Shown: in pieces, positions 1 through 5,320 of the stretch
Layout of the letters: each line of letters opens with the position of its first letter
Position numbering within the stretch: the stretch's first letter is position 1
Source of the DNA: Nitrospirota bacterium
GTDB taxonomy: Bacteria > Nitrospirota_A > Leptospirillia > Leptospirillales > Leptospirillaceae
NCBI GenBank assembly: GCA_021795275.1
Contig: JAJYPO010000160.1
Coordinates: forward strand, 1-5,320
Direction of reading: 5' to 3'
Length of the DNA: 5,320 nucleotides
Made by a program: the position numbers and the translations under genes
The notes under the pieces: model-generated
Seen by the model: the letters and a program-made list of their open reading frames with translations, nothing else
The model's database searches: none
What the model was told of the DNA's origin: nothing

Positions 1-133
1 TGGCCGGTGTCCCAGGGGAGGGGTGTGCCGTAATTGTGACGTGACTTGAATATGATGGCCTTATCTCTCAATCCGCTTCGATCCGGTAAAAGATTGGCAG
101 GTCCCGGAGAAAGCGTTGGAATTCAATGGTTTT

Positions 134-316
134 CTATGAACTGGATGACCCTTTTAAGGCGAGTGTGCTGGGATCGAAGCCCAGGCGGCTCACCAGTTTT
201 TTCCCCGCCACATTGTTCTGTGCGATGGAACCTCCCTTTCCAGCATAAATCTGTCAATGGTCGGCCGACGTCTGAGCATAACGCCGGACCATTTCTGAAG
301 AACCCCTTCTCCCCAT
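134..316 (-). pseudogene. Decayed C-terminus of a tyrosine recombinase (phage-type integrase)
   Basis: Read on the minus strand, bases 257-301 give GSSEMVRRYAQTSADH. This closely matches the C-terminal active-site segment of phage-type integrases, usually written as SSxEMVRRYAHLSADHL, in which the Tyr is the DNA-cleaving nucleophile. A TGA at 254-256 sits where Leu is usual. The frame then continues (QIYAGKGG, again integrase-like) and stays open to TAG at 134-136. Its last part, VSRLGFDPSTLALKG, is the antisense translation of the tRNA fragment at 151-195, a tail often seen on integrases that abut their att site. Upstream the frame meets TGA at 317-319. A Thr-Trp pair in another frame (337-342) may be a trace of the RHTWAS motif, but the distance is too short, suggesting a deletion. 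About 60 residues remain of a family usually over 300 long, so it cannot be active. Confidence 0.62.
151..195 (+). other. 3' half of tRNA-Lys(TTT) with CCA end; probable attachment-site relic
   Basis: The stretch has exact tRNA geometry from the anticodon loop onward. It has a 7-base loop CTTTTAA (anticodon TTT, lysine) at 151-157, the 3' anticodon strand GGCGA at 158-162 and a 5-base variable loop GTGTG. A perfect 5-bp T stem follows (CTGGG 168-172 with CCCAG 180-184) enclosing the loop ATCGAAG. Then come a 7-base 3' acceptor strand GCGGCTC (185-191), discriminator A and CCA (193-195). The T loop has A where T is nearly universal. The 5' half is absent: the acceptor partner GAGCCGC and a D arm are not found in 100-150, and the preceding TGACC pairs with GGCGA at only three of five positions. 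A half tRNA beginning at the anticodon loop is what tyrosine-recombinase elements use and duplicate as the att core, and a recombinase relic lies beside it on the other strand. It is not a functional tRNA gene. Confidence 0.72.
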
Positions 317-319
317 TCA

Positions 320-545
320 GGACGCGCTAACAGAAGCCATGTCTTGTTCATTGACGAACTCCCGGGATGAAAGGGATGACAGAACGACCTATTGAGCCGC
401 CATTTTTTGAACCAAAGCCTGGCGGGTTTCTGGAATCCTTTGGTCTTGGTGTGTTCGTGGAAATCTGGGGATTCGAAGGGGATCGCCCATCAGGTGATTG
501 AATGTTCCCAGGGGTTTGAAGGGTGATTAAACCTGAAGGATGGGG
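320..545. other. Gene-free stretch between integrase relic and HIT gene
   Basis: No recognisable gene is present. A 44-codon plus-strand frame (ATG 367 to TGA 499-501) lacks a clear ribosome binding site and resembles nothing I know. The minus strand, where the missing N-terminal part of the integrase would be expected, is interrupted by stops in all frames and shows no convincing integrase motifs, so that part seems deleted or decayed beyond recognition. No strong intrinsic terminator follows the HIT gene; only a weak 5-bp GGTTT/AAACC pairing with an 11-base loop lies near 510-532. Bases 1-133 likewise hold nothing I can support. Confidence 0.5.
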
Positions 546-1043
546 TTACCGAGGGCCAGAAGGGCTCGAAGGAATGAAAGGGCCGAATTTCAGGAGGTCT
601 TCTTTGAGTTTCGGGATGAGAGATCTGACCGCGTCGGGCACGTCGGAAACGGCGAGTTTCTTTCTCCAGAATTCGAAGATTTTCGGCCCGTCTGGAATCC
701 CGTCCGTGAGGCATTCGGGAGCGGAGAGCATCGCGTCGGTTCGTGGAAAAAGATGAAGATGGAGGTGGGGAACGGCCTCGCCAAAGCTCAGGATATAAAC
801 CTTCCGGACCGCGGGAAGGCCGAGGATCGTCTGAATGGCCATGGACTGAAGCCGGGCCAGTTCCTCCCGTTCGGAGTCCTCCAAGAGTCCGGCATGTTCA
901 ACATGCCGGACGGGAGCGATGACCAGGTACCCGAGCAAATCGATCCCCGGCATATGGGTCAGGGCGATCTTTTGGGTCCTGAAGACGGTCAGAGGATAGT
1001 CCGGATCGGCAAAACGCTGGCAGAGACTGCAGGAAGAGGTCAT
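546..1043 (-). CDS. HIT-family (histidine triad) nucleotide hydrolase/transferase-like protein
   Basis: This complete 165-residue cytoplasmic protein carries the histidine triad signature HLHLHLF at residues 93-99 (H93, H95, H97). H95, the middle His, is the expected nucleophile that attacks the alpha-phosphate of a nucleotide conjugate. An N-terminal Cys5-x-x-Cys8 pair and His47/His50 in the segment VIAPVRHVEHAG fit the zinc-site version common in bacterial HIT proteins. Family members hydrolyse or transfer AMP from substrates such as AppppA, ADP-sugars or adenosine phosphoramidates; which substrate applies here cannot be seen. The length suits a single HIT domain plus a 60-residue C-terminal extension. 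The ATG at 1043 is the only ATG, GTG or TTG start in the open frame before a stop at 1086-1088, although the upstream TGGACCG is a poor ribosome binding site. The gene stands alone between the integrase relic and an intergenic region, ends in TAA, and has a plausible promoter upstream. Confidence 0.93.
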   Translation of the reverse strand: MTSSCSLCQRFADPDYPLTVFRTQKIALTHMPGIDLLGYLVIAPVRHVEHAGLLEDSEREELARLQSMAIQTILGLPAVRKVYILSFGEAVPHLHLHLFPRTDAMLSAPECLTDGIPDGPKIFEFWRKKLAVSDVPDAVRSLIPKLKEDLLKFGPFIPSSPSGPR

Positions 1044-1084
1044 CGGTCCATCATTCTTGAAAATTTTGAGGGGGCATCCAAGAG

Positions 1085-1114
1085 ACTATGGTCCCTGAAA
1101 AAGAGTTTTTTCAA
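1085..1114 (-). promoter_or_regulatory. Probable sigma-70-type promoter of the HIT gene
   Basis: On the minus strand TTGAAA (1114-1109, 5 of 6 matches to TTGACA) is followed after 18 bases by CATAGT (1090-1085, 4 of 6 matches to TATAAT). Initiation would fall near 1078, giving a leader of about 35 bases before the ATG at 1043. The spacer also contains an A/T-rich inverted pair, GAAAAA and TTTTTC. This is a consensus match only, with no other support. Confidence 0.4.
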
Positions 1115-1198
1115 ATCGGTTGATTGCTAATGAGATCAGGTCCTGTCTTGCGGCGAGTTTTCTCCTGAATCCCATCATTTAATAGGGTTTCCTTCAGA

Positions 1199-1218
1199 TC
1201 AGGGAGCCGGGTCCCTGA
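1199..1218. repeat. 7-bp perfect inverted repeat (hairpin)
   Basis: TCAGGGA (1199-1205) and TCCCTGA (1212-1218) can pair perfectly across a 6-base loop GCCGGG. No T-run follows directly on either strand, so it is a poor intrinsic terminator. It lies in the gap between the divergent HIT gene and the plus-strand frame at 1353, and could be an operator-like site, an mRNA hairpin or chance. The surrounding gap also has the small palindrome AGATC-CAT-GATCT at 1271-1283 and the octamer GGGAGATC twice (1268-1275, 1291-1298). Confidence 0.35.
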
Positions 1219-1352
1219 CTCCCTGGATCTTTTCCGGCCATGGCCGCCCATTGGGGAAGAATCGCTTGGGAGATCCATGATCTACCTCCTGGGAGATCTG
1301 ATATCTTTTTGGGATTCTGAAAAAGTCTGGCGACGCTCTTGCCGCTTGCTTA

Positions 1353-1649
1353 TTGGATCTTGAAGTTGTAAACCAATCCGCGCCTTGGATAGAGTTTATC
1401 GTATTTGGGTGGAAAGAAGAAAGCACAGACGCGCATCTTCCCCCTGATTTCAATTGGGTCGAAAAATGGACAGGAAAGGGCGAATCAAAAGGAACGCCCT
1501 CCCAGATTCATTTTCTGGCCTCGGACAATCCGGCCCATGAATGGCTGAAAGATCATCCGGTCGCCTCGTTCCTTTCCCTTTCAAAAGCCTGTGACATCGG
1601 GCGCGAGATGAATAAGTCTCTTACTGCGAAGCCGATGGGGCAAGACTGA
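1353..1649 (+). CDS. Hypothetical protein, possibly a gene remnant
   Basis: This is a 98-codon plus-strand frame starting at TTG 1353 and ending with TGA at 1647-1649. I do not recognise it. The product is soluble, Trp-rich (five Trp, e.g. APWIEFIVFGW near the N-terminus and DFNWVEKW in the middle) and has no signal peptide, membrane segment or known motif. The frame is open back to 1302 without any ATG, and no ribosome binding site precedes the TTG, so the true start is unclear or lost. An ATG at 1277 with GGGAG four bases upstream opens a different frame that stops after 28 codons at 1361-1363; a single frameshift between the two would give a longer protein. Third codon positions look more AT-rich than in the efflux genes. 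It converges on the outer-membrane gene with only 18 bases between the stops. Being spurious or a pseudogene is about as likely as being real. Confidence 0.35.
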   Translation: MDLEVVNQSAPWIEFIVFGWKEESTDAHLPPDFNWVEKWTGKGESKGTPSQIHFLASDNPAHEWLKDHPVASFLSLSKACDIGREMNKSLTAKPMGQD

Positions 1650-1667
1650 TCTCGATATGCCGTTTGT

Positions 1668-3161
1668 TCATGGCGACGGACGGCCTTTGGTTGATCCTCC
1701 CCCTCCTTGTTTTCCGGTCCGGCTTTTGGGCTCGACCGGACCGGTAAGCCCCGAGACCCCTGGATAATTGTTCACCGCGATGAAATCCGGACGGACCCCG
1801 ATCGCTGCCATCAGGCGAAACTGGGAGGCTTCGAACTCTTCGACGATGTCGATATAGCGGAGCTGGGCATTGATCAGGTCACGTAAAGAAATGATCAGCT
1901 CCAGGGCGTGAAAGAGACCGAGCTGGACCCTGATCTGGGTGGCGTCGAATGTCAGCTTGGCCAGCCGGACGTCTTCAAGGGCGACCTCCTCCTCCTGGCG
2001 GGTTTTCCTTAAGGATTCGAAGCTGTCAGAGACCTGCCGGTGGACGATGAAGCGTTGACGAGAAAGACGGGCTTCCTGAAGACGGACATTTTTTCGTGCA
2101 AGGAGAATCCCGCCGGGATCGAGGAGACCTCCCGGCCCGATATTCCAGAACGCCATGGTGATCGCCTGGTTCATCCCGACCAGACTGGTGAAGTCCGGTC
2201 CAAGGGAGCCGTTCAGAATTCCTGCGGAGAGGGTCGGAAATGCCGGACCGAAGAGGACATTCTGGAAGGCCTGCCTTCGCGCCTCGACCTGTTGGCGGAC
2301 TCCGGCAAGGAGGGGGCGTTTCCGGTCCGCCAGGGCGAGGAGATGGCGGAGATTTTCCTGGTCGTCCAGATAGAGACGGGGAAAAAGGAAGGATTCCCGG
2401 GGAGTCGGAAGGATCGGAGGACTCTCTCCCAGAAGCTGGGCCAGACGGAATGAAAGGCGGTAGGCCCTGTTTTCTTCCTGCACCATGAACCGCGTGTTTC
2501 TCGCGACTTCGTGGGCCGCTCTTAAAATTCCGACCACGCTTGCCCCCCCAAGCTCTACAAGCCGCCGCTCTTCATCCAGGATCTTGCGGGAGATCCGAAC
2601 CGCTTCCCTGTAGACCGCGATCCTGGAATAGGAGGCGGAGGTCCTGAAGTAAAGGGAGGCCCCTTGGGCCATTTTCTGGTTTTCGGTCTCGGAGAGAAAG
2701 GATCGGGCGCTGTCGAGGTTCGTGGTGGCGATCAGGGTCTGGAAAGAGGAGGAAAGGGGGTTGACCGAGAGGAAGAGTCCATGGCTTAGCTGGGAGTTCT
2801 GTTTTGTGACATTCGAGAACTGTCCGGTCGATCCCTGAACCTCCCCGGAATAATCCATGGTTCCCCCCCCAATGGCGATGGAGGGGAAAAAGGTTTCAAT
2901 GGCCGTGATCCTTTGAGCAAACCGCACCGCCACCTGACGTTTCGAAATGACAATCGACGGAGAGGCCCCCAGGGTCTTCATGAGGACCTGGGAGAGGGAG
3001 AGAGGCTGGATCTCGTACCGGGGGTTGGGAAAGGGGGGAAGCTCGGGAATCACCGGGAGGGGACTCTGGTTTTCTTTCGGTGGTGTTGTTCCGGAGGCCA
3101 AGGAGGCCCAACCGACCGGGAGAAGACAGAGGAGAGCAAGAAAAGCCGCCCACCGTTTCAT
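1668..3161 (-). CDS. TolC-family outer-membrane efflux channel protein
   Basis: The 497-residue product is the outer-membrane factor of the tripartite pump encoded by this operon. It forms a trimeric beta-barrel and periplasmic alpha-helical tunnel through which substrate leaves the cell. Residues 1-24 are a Sec signal peptide (KRW, then a Leu-rich core, then SLASG). No Cys follows in a lipobox, so unlike many relatives it should not be lipidated. Two internally similar halves are visible, as in the OEP family: about 55-245 and 268-455. Each has a long helix pair (e.g. ISRKILDEERRLVELG near 190-205 and LRKTRQEEEVALEDVRLAK near 384-402) and a beta-rich segment. The Pro-rich linker 26-48 and the Gly/Lys/Arg-rich tail 478-497 fall outside the family core. 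The ATG overlaps the adaptor stop (ATGA, 4 bases) and has only a weak ribosome binding site, pointing to translational coupling. It is the last gene of the operon seen here; no clear terminator follows the TGA. Confidence 0.93.
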   Translation of the reverse strand: MKRWAAFLALLCLLPVGWASLASGTTPPKENQSPLPVIPELPPFPNPRYEIQPLSLSQVLMKTLGASPSIVISKRQVAVRFAQRITAIETFFPSIAIGGGTMDYSGEVQGSTGQFSNVTKQNSQLSHGLFLSVNPLSSSFQTLIATTNLDSARSFLSETENQKMAQGASLYFRTSASYSRIAVYREAVRISRKILDEERRLVELGGASVVGILRAAHEVARNTRFMVQEENRAYRLSFRLAQLLGESPPILPTPRESFLFPRLYLDDQENLRHLLALADRKRPLLAGVRQQVEARRQAFQNVLFGPAFPTLSAGILNGSLGPDFTSLVGMNQAITMAFWNIGPGGLLDPGGILLARKNVRLQEARLSRQRFIVHRQVSDSFESLRKTRQEEEVALEDVRLAKLTFDATQIRVQLGLFHALELIISLRDLINAQLRYIDIVEEFEASQFRLMAAIGVRPDFIAVNNYPGVSGLTGPVEPKSRTGKQGGGGSTKGRPSP

Positions 3162-4237
3162 GGATGTTCCATTCTCGCGAGAACCTCATCGCCCGCCATG
3201 ACCTCGTGTTTCCCCCGGGTGACGACCCGGTCGGTCGGGGAAAGTCCTGCCATGACCTGGACCCGGACCCCGTCATCCTCGCCCAATGTCACAGGGCGGA
3301 TCAATATCCGGTTTCCCGAACTCACGACATAGACCACGGGATGCTTGTCCTGGGAGACGATCGCCCTGTCCGGGATCGTCAGAACATGGGGGAGCGTCCT
3401 GAGGAGCATGCCTACCGAGACGAACATGCCGGGTTTCAGGATGTGGGCCGGGTTGTCGAAGACCGCCTGTATGGGCATGGTCTTGCTGATGCGGTTCAGG
3501 GAGCCGCTGATCAGGGAGATTGTTCCCGTCATTGTGACATGGGGCTCCACGAGTTGTATGGTGGCCGGGACTCCCGGCCTGATCATGTTGACATAGGGCT
3601 GGGGAAGGTCGACTGCGACCCGGACAAGATCGGTATTTTCGATCCGGAACAGGGGCATCGGATGCTGGCCTCCCGACCCGGCGGCGCGGGTCAGGTCTCC
3701 GGTATTGATGAACCGACGTGTGATGGTTCCCTTAAAAGGAGCCCGTATGACCGTCAGCTGGAGAACCTTGCCCAACTGGTGGAGTTCGGCAAGGGACTCG
3801 AGGTAGAGGGCCTTGGCCTGGTCGACCTCTCCCTGGGAGACCACATCGGGAGTTTCGAGAATGGAGCGCTGGTAGCGTCTCATAACCACGAGTTTCAGCT
3901 GGAAGCTCGCCAGGGCCTTGAGAAACCGGTTCGAAAGGTCGGGAACATGAATGGTGGCCAGAATATCCCCTTTCCGGACCTTTGAGCCGATGTCGACGGG
4001 AACTTCTCCGACAAAGCCGGTGACCCAGGAAAAGAGGTCGGCTTCCTCGAACGGGAGCACCATTCCGGGGGTTTTGATATAGATGGGAAAATCCTGGAAG
4101 ACGGGTGTGGTGACGGAGACTTCCTGGAGGGATCGGATCGGGCCCCTGGAGGATTTCCCCGAGTCCCGGCATCCGCCCAGGATCATACCCAGAAGGAGGA
4201 GGAGCAGGACCGACTGCACAGGACGGAGGTTTTTCAT
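3158..4237 (-). CDS. RND efflux periplasmic adaptor (membrane fusion protein), lipoprotein
   Basis: This 359-residue adaptor bridges the RND pump and the TolC-type channel in the periplasm. A lipoprotein signal is visible: a run of six Leu at 11-16, then the lipobox L20-G-G-C23, so Cys23 should be lipidated and anchor the protein. The HlyD-type layout follows. The first half of the lipoyl domain is at about 72-96 (VDIGSKVRKGDILATI), and a short helical hairpin spans about 100-158. The second lipoyl half lies at about 162-183 (TVIRAPFKGTITRRF), a beta-barrel at about 205-278, and a membrane-proximal domain at about 284-352 (VLTIPDRAIV). The family uses the hairpin to touch the outer-membrane channel and the barrel and membrane-proximal parts to dock on the pump. 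The length is normal for an RND adaptor. The start abuts the permease stop and has a good ribosome binding site; the gene overlaps the next one by 4 bases. The substrate is not evident. Confidence 0.94.
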   Translation of the reverse strand: MKNLRPVQSVLLLLLLGMILGGCRDSGKSSRGPIRSLQEVSVTTPVFQDFPIYIKTPGMVLPFEEADLFSWVTGFVGEVPVDIGSKVRKGDILATIHVPDLSNRFLKALASFQLKLVVMRRYQRSILETPDVVSQGEVDQAKALYLESLAELHQLGKVLQLTVIRAPFKGTITRRFINTGDLTRAAGSGGQHPMPLFRIENTDLVRVAVDLPQPYVNMIRPGVPATIQLVEPHVTMTGTISLISGSLNRISKTMPIQAVFDNPAHILKPGMFVSVGMLLRTLPHVLTIPDRAIVSQDKHPVVYVVSSGNRILIRPVTLGEDDGVRVQVMAGLSPTDRVVTRGKHEVMAGDEVLARMEHP

Positions 4238-5320
4238 TTAGTCTCCTTCCCGGGCGGGACCGGTCACTCGGGCCAGGATCGGACCCATCAGCAGCGGAGT
4301 CAGGAGAAGCGTGATCGGCGTGGACAGGAGAAGTCCGCCGATGATGGCCCGGGACATGGGAACAGAATTTTCCGATCCGGTTCCCCAGACGAAAGAGATG
4401 GGGATCATGGCGAAGATGGTGACAATGGTGGTGATGAGAACGGGCCGGACACGCTCCCGGGATCCGGCCCGGAGTGCCCGGGCCACGGAGGCCCCCTCTC
4501 TTCTGTGCTCGAGGATCCGGTTGACCAGAATGATGCTGTTGCTGGTGACAATGCCGATCGACATCAGGATTCCCATGATGGAGATAAGGTTGAGGGAGGA
4601 CCCGGTTTCCTTAAGGAAAAAGAGGCTTCCGGCAATTCCCAGGGGAATGGTGCCCAGGATGACGAGGGGTGCGAGAAAGCTTCGGTAAAAGAGGAGGAGA
4701 AGAAGGTAAAGAAAGAAGACCGCCATGAGAATGCCCTCGTAAAACTGATTGAAGGATTGCCGGATATAGTGGGTCATTCCGACAAACCGGATCCCGACAT
4801 TTTTCGGAGTGGAGAGAGAGGCGATGTTTTTTCCGATGATCTTCGAGACCTTGATCGATTTTCCCGGGACCGGAAAGACAAGAATGTTGACGGCCCGGTC
4901 CAGGGCGTCGTGAGAGAGGGCTTCCGGAAGTTCGGAATGAGTGACGCTGGCGACCTCCTGAAGAGAGGCAATGTGGCCCTTGCGGTCTTTTGCTGCCGGA
5001 AGTTCCTTGAGGTCATGAATCGTCCGGAGAAGTGAAGGATTGATGAAGACCGAGAGATAGTAGGCAAATCCTGTCTGGGGGTTGATCCACAGAATGGGGC
5101 GGATCTGGTTGTTCCCGTTCAGGCTCACCAGGAGGTTCCTGGCGACGTGGTCGGAGGAGGAACCCAGGCTTTTGATAAGGGCCCTGTCAGGAAAGACCTT
5201 AAGGGTCGGATAACGCTCTCTCTGGAACACATTGGTCGACAGGACCCCCGGGAGTCCAAGAATCCGATGGGAGAGCTGTTTGGCAAAAAGCATGTCCTCC
5301 CGGTAGTCGTCTCCGTGGAC
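4238..5320 (-). CDS. RND efflux permease, C-terminal part (AcrB/HAE1-like), cut by window edge
   Basis: Only the last 360 residues are present. An internal Met lies at 5293, but the frame stays open with family-like sequence (VHGDDYRED) to the window edge, so the gene begins outside. RND permeases are about 1,000-1,050 residues and drive drug, lipid or metal export with the proton gradient. Visible residues 1-195 are the second periplasmic porter/docking region (SLQEVASVTHSELPEALS resembles the usual strand after the docking loop). Five membrane segments follow, equivalent to TM8-TM12: about 196-214, 217-238, 245-266, 293-313 and 325-349. TM10 carries GILMSIGIVTSNSIILVN, followed by EHRREG and GSRERVRPVLITT, the conserved C-terminal RND motifs. 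At the position of the AcrB TM10 proton-relay Lys (K940) my manual alignment gives Ser, as in relatives with GIVxSN here. This sequence fits the hydrophobe/amphiphile pumps better than the CusA/CzcA metal pumps, but the substrate is undetermined. Confidence 0.93.
   Translation of the reverse strand, partial: VHGDDYREDMLFAKQLSHRILGLPGVLSTNVFQRERYPTLKVFPDRALIKSLGSSSDHVARNLLVSLNGNNQIRPILWINPQTGFAYYLSVFINPSLLRTIHDLKELPAAKDRKGHIASLQEVASVTHSELPEALSHDALDRAVNILVFPVPGKSIKVSKIIGKNIASLSTPKNVGIRFVGMTHYIRQSFNQFYEGILMAVFFLYLLLLLFYRSFLAPLVILGTIPLGIAGSLFFLKETGSSLNLISIMGILMSIGIVTSNSIILVNRILEHRREGASVARALRAGSRERVRPVLITTIVTIFAMIPISFVWGTGSENSVPMSRAIIGGLLLSTPITLLLTPLLMGPILARVTGPAREGD
4243..4248 (-). promoter_or_regulatory. 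Ribosome binding site of the adaptor gene, inside the permease 3' end
   Basis: On the minus strand AAGGAG (4248-4243) lies five bases before the adaptor ATG (4237-4235), within the last codons of the permease. The permease TAA (4240-4238) is immediately followed by the ATG. The strong site supports this start, and the zero-base junction suggests that ribosomes finishing the permease help initiate the adaptor. Confidence 0.8.

Noticed and set aside
68..127. Minus-strand peptide FQRFLRDLPIFYRIEAD ending in TGA
   Set aside because: Only about 20 codons are open between stops, a length expected by chance, with no start or known motif.
46..330. 94-codon plus-strand open frame
   Set aside because: It overlaps the tRNA fragment and the integrase relic on the other strand, and its product resembles no protein family I know.
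465..485. GGGGATTCGAAGGGG, resembling a tRNA T loop
   Set aside because: The flanking bases cannot form a T stem (GGGGA on both sides) and no acceptor or CCA follows. It is not a second att copy.
1095..1112. A/T-rich hairpin GAAAAA-loop-TTTTTC as a terminator
   Set aside because: It has no GC stem, sits inside the likely HIT promoter, and ends no gene.
540..1130. 196-codon plus-strand frame opposite the HIT gene
   Set aside because: It is the antisense shadow of the HIT gene, whose strand carries the unmistakable histidine triad motif.
1199..1453. 84-codon minus-strand frame starting with ATG
   Set aside because: It overlaps the plus-strand frame at 1353 and covers the hairpin, has no recognisable motif, and its Ser/Arg/Pro-rich composition looks like an antisense shadow. 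The case against it is not conclusive.
3080..3985. 301-codon plus-strand frame
   Set aside because: It is antisense to the adaptor gene, with an Asp/Gly/His-rich shadow composition.
1..5320. CRISPR array, rRNA, riboswitch or insertion sequence
   Set aside because: No regularly spaced repeats, rRNA-like sequence, transposase frame or terminal inverted repeats were seen on either strand.

Overview
The window looks like a chromosomal segment of a Gram-negative bacterium. It carries an outer-membrane TolC-type channel, a lipobox-bearing periplasmic adaptor and an RND inner-membrane pump. Base composition is moderately GC-rich by eye, with heavy use of GGG, CGG, ATC and TTC codons in the pump operon. 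The species cannot be fixed from the sequence. An acidophilic Leptospirillum-like (Nitrospirota) origin is only a weak stylistic guess.

Right part (1668-5320, all minus strand): the end of an operon read leftwards that encodes a complete tripartite efflux pump. In transcription order it holds the C-terminal 360 residues of an RND permease (running off the right edge), a periplasmic adaptor lipoprotein, and a TolC-family outer-membrane factor. The permease stop TAA touches the adaptor ATG, and the adaptor overlaps the outer-membrane gene by 4 bases (ATGA). The three products would be made together and assemble into one envelope-spanning channel. The promoter and any regulator lie outside the window, so the substrate cannot be read from context.

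Middle (1044-1667): a more AT-rich stretch. It contains a plausible promoter for the HIT gene (minus strand), a 7-bp hairpin at 1199-1218, and one unrecognised plus-strand reading frame (1353-1649) that converges on the efflux operon and may be a remnant. Left of this, 546-1043 (minus) is a complete HIT-family nucleotide hydrolase/transferase gene, apparently single.

Left end (1-545): no intact gene, but two linked relics of an integrative element. Bases 151-195 form the exact 3' half of a tRNA with anticodon TTT (Lys), ending in CCA. The opposite strand (134-316) carries the decayed C-terminus of a tyrosine recombinase, including its Met-Val-Arg-Arg-Tyr active-site segment. Its reading frame runs through the antisense of the tRNA fragment. 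This is the typical arrangement of an integrase next to its tRNA attachment site, here truncated and broken. It is the most interesting part of the window. The rest is an ordinary efflux operon plus a housekeeping-type gene; I see no evidence of a wholly new system.
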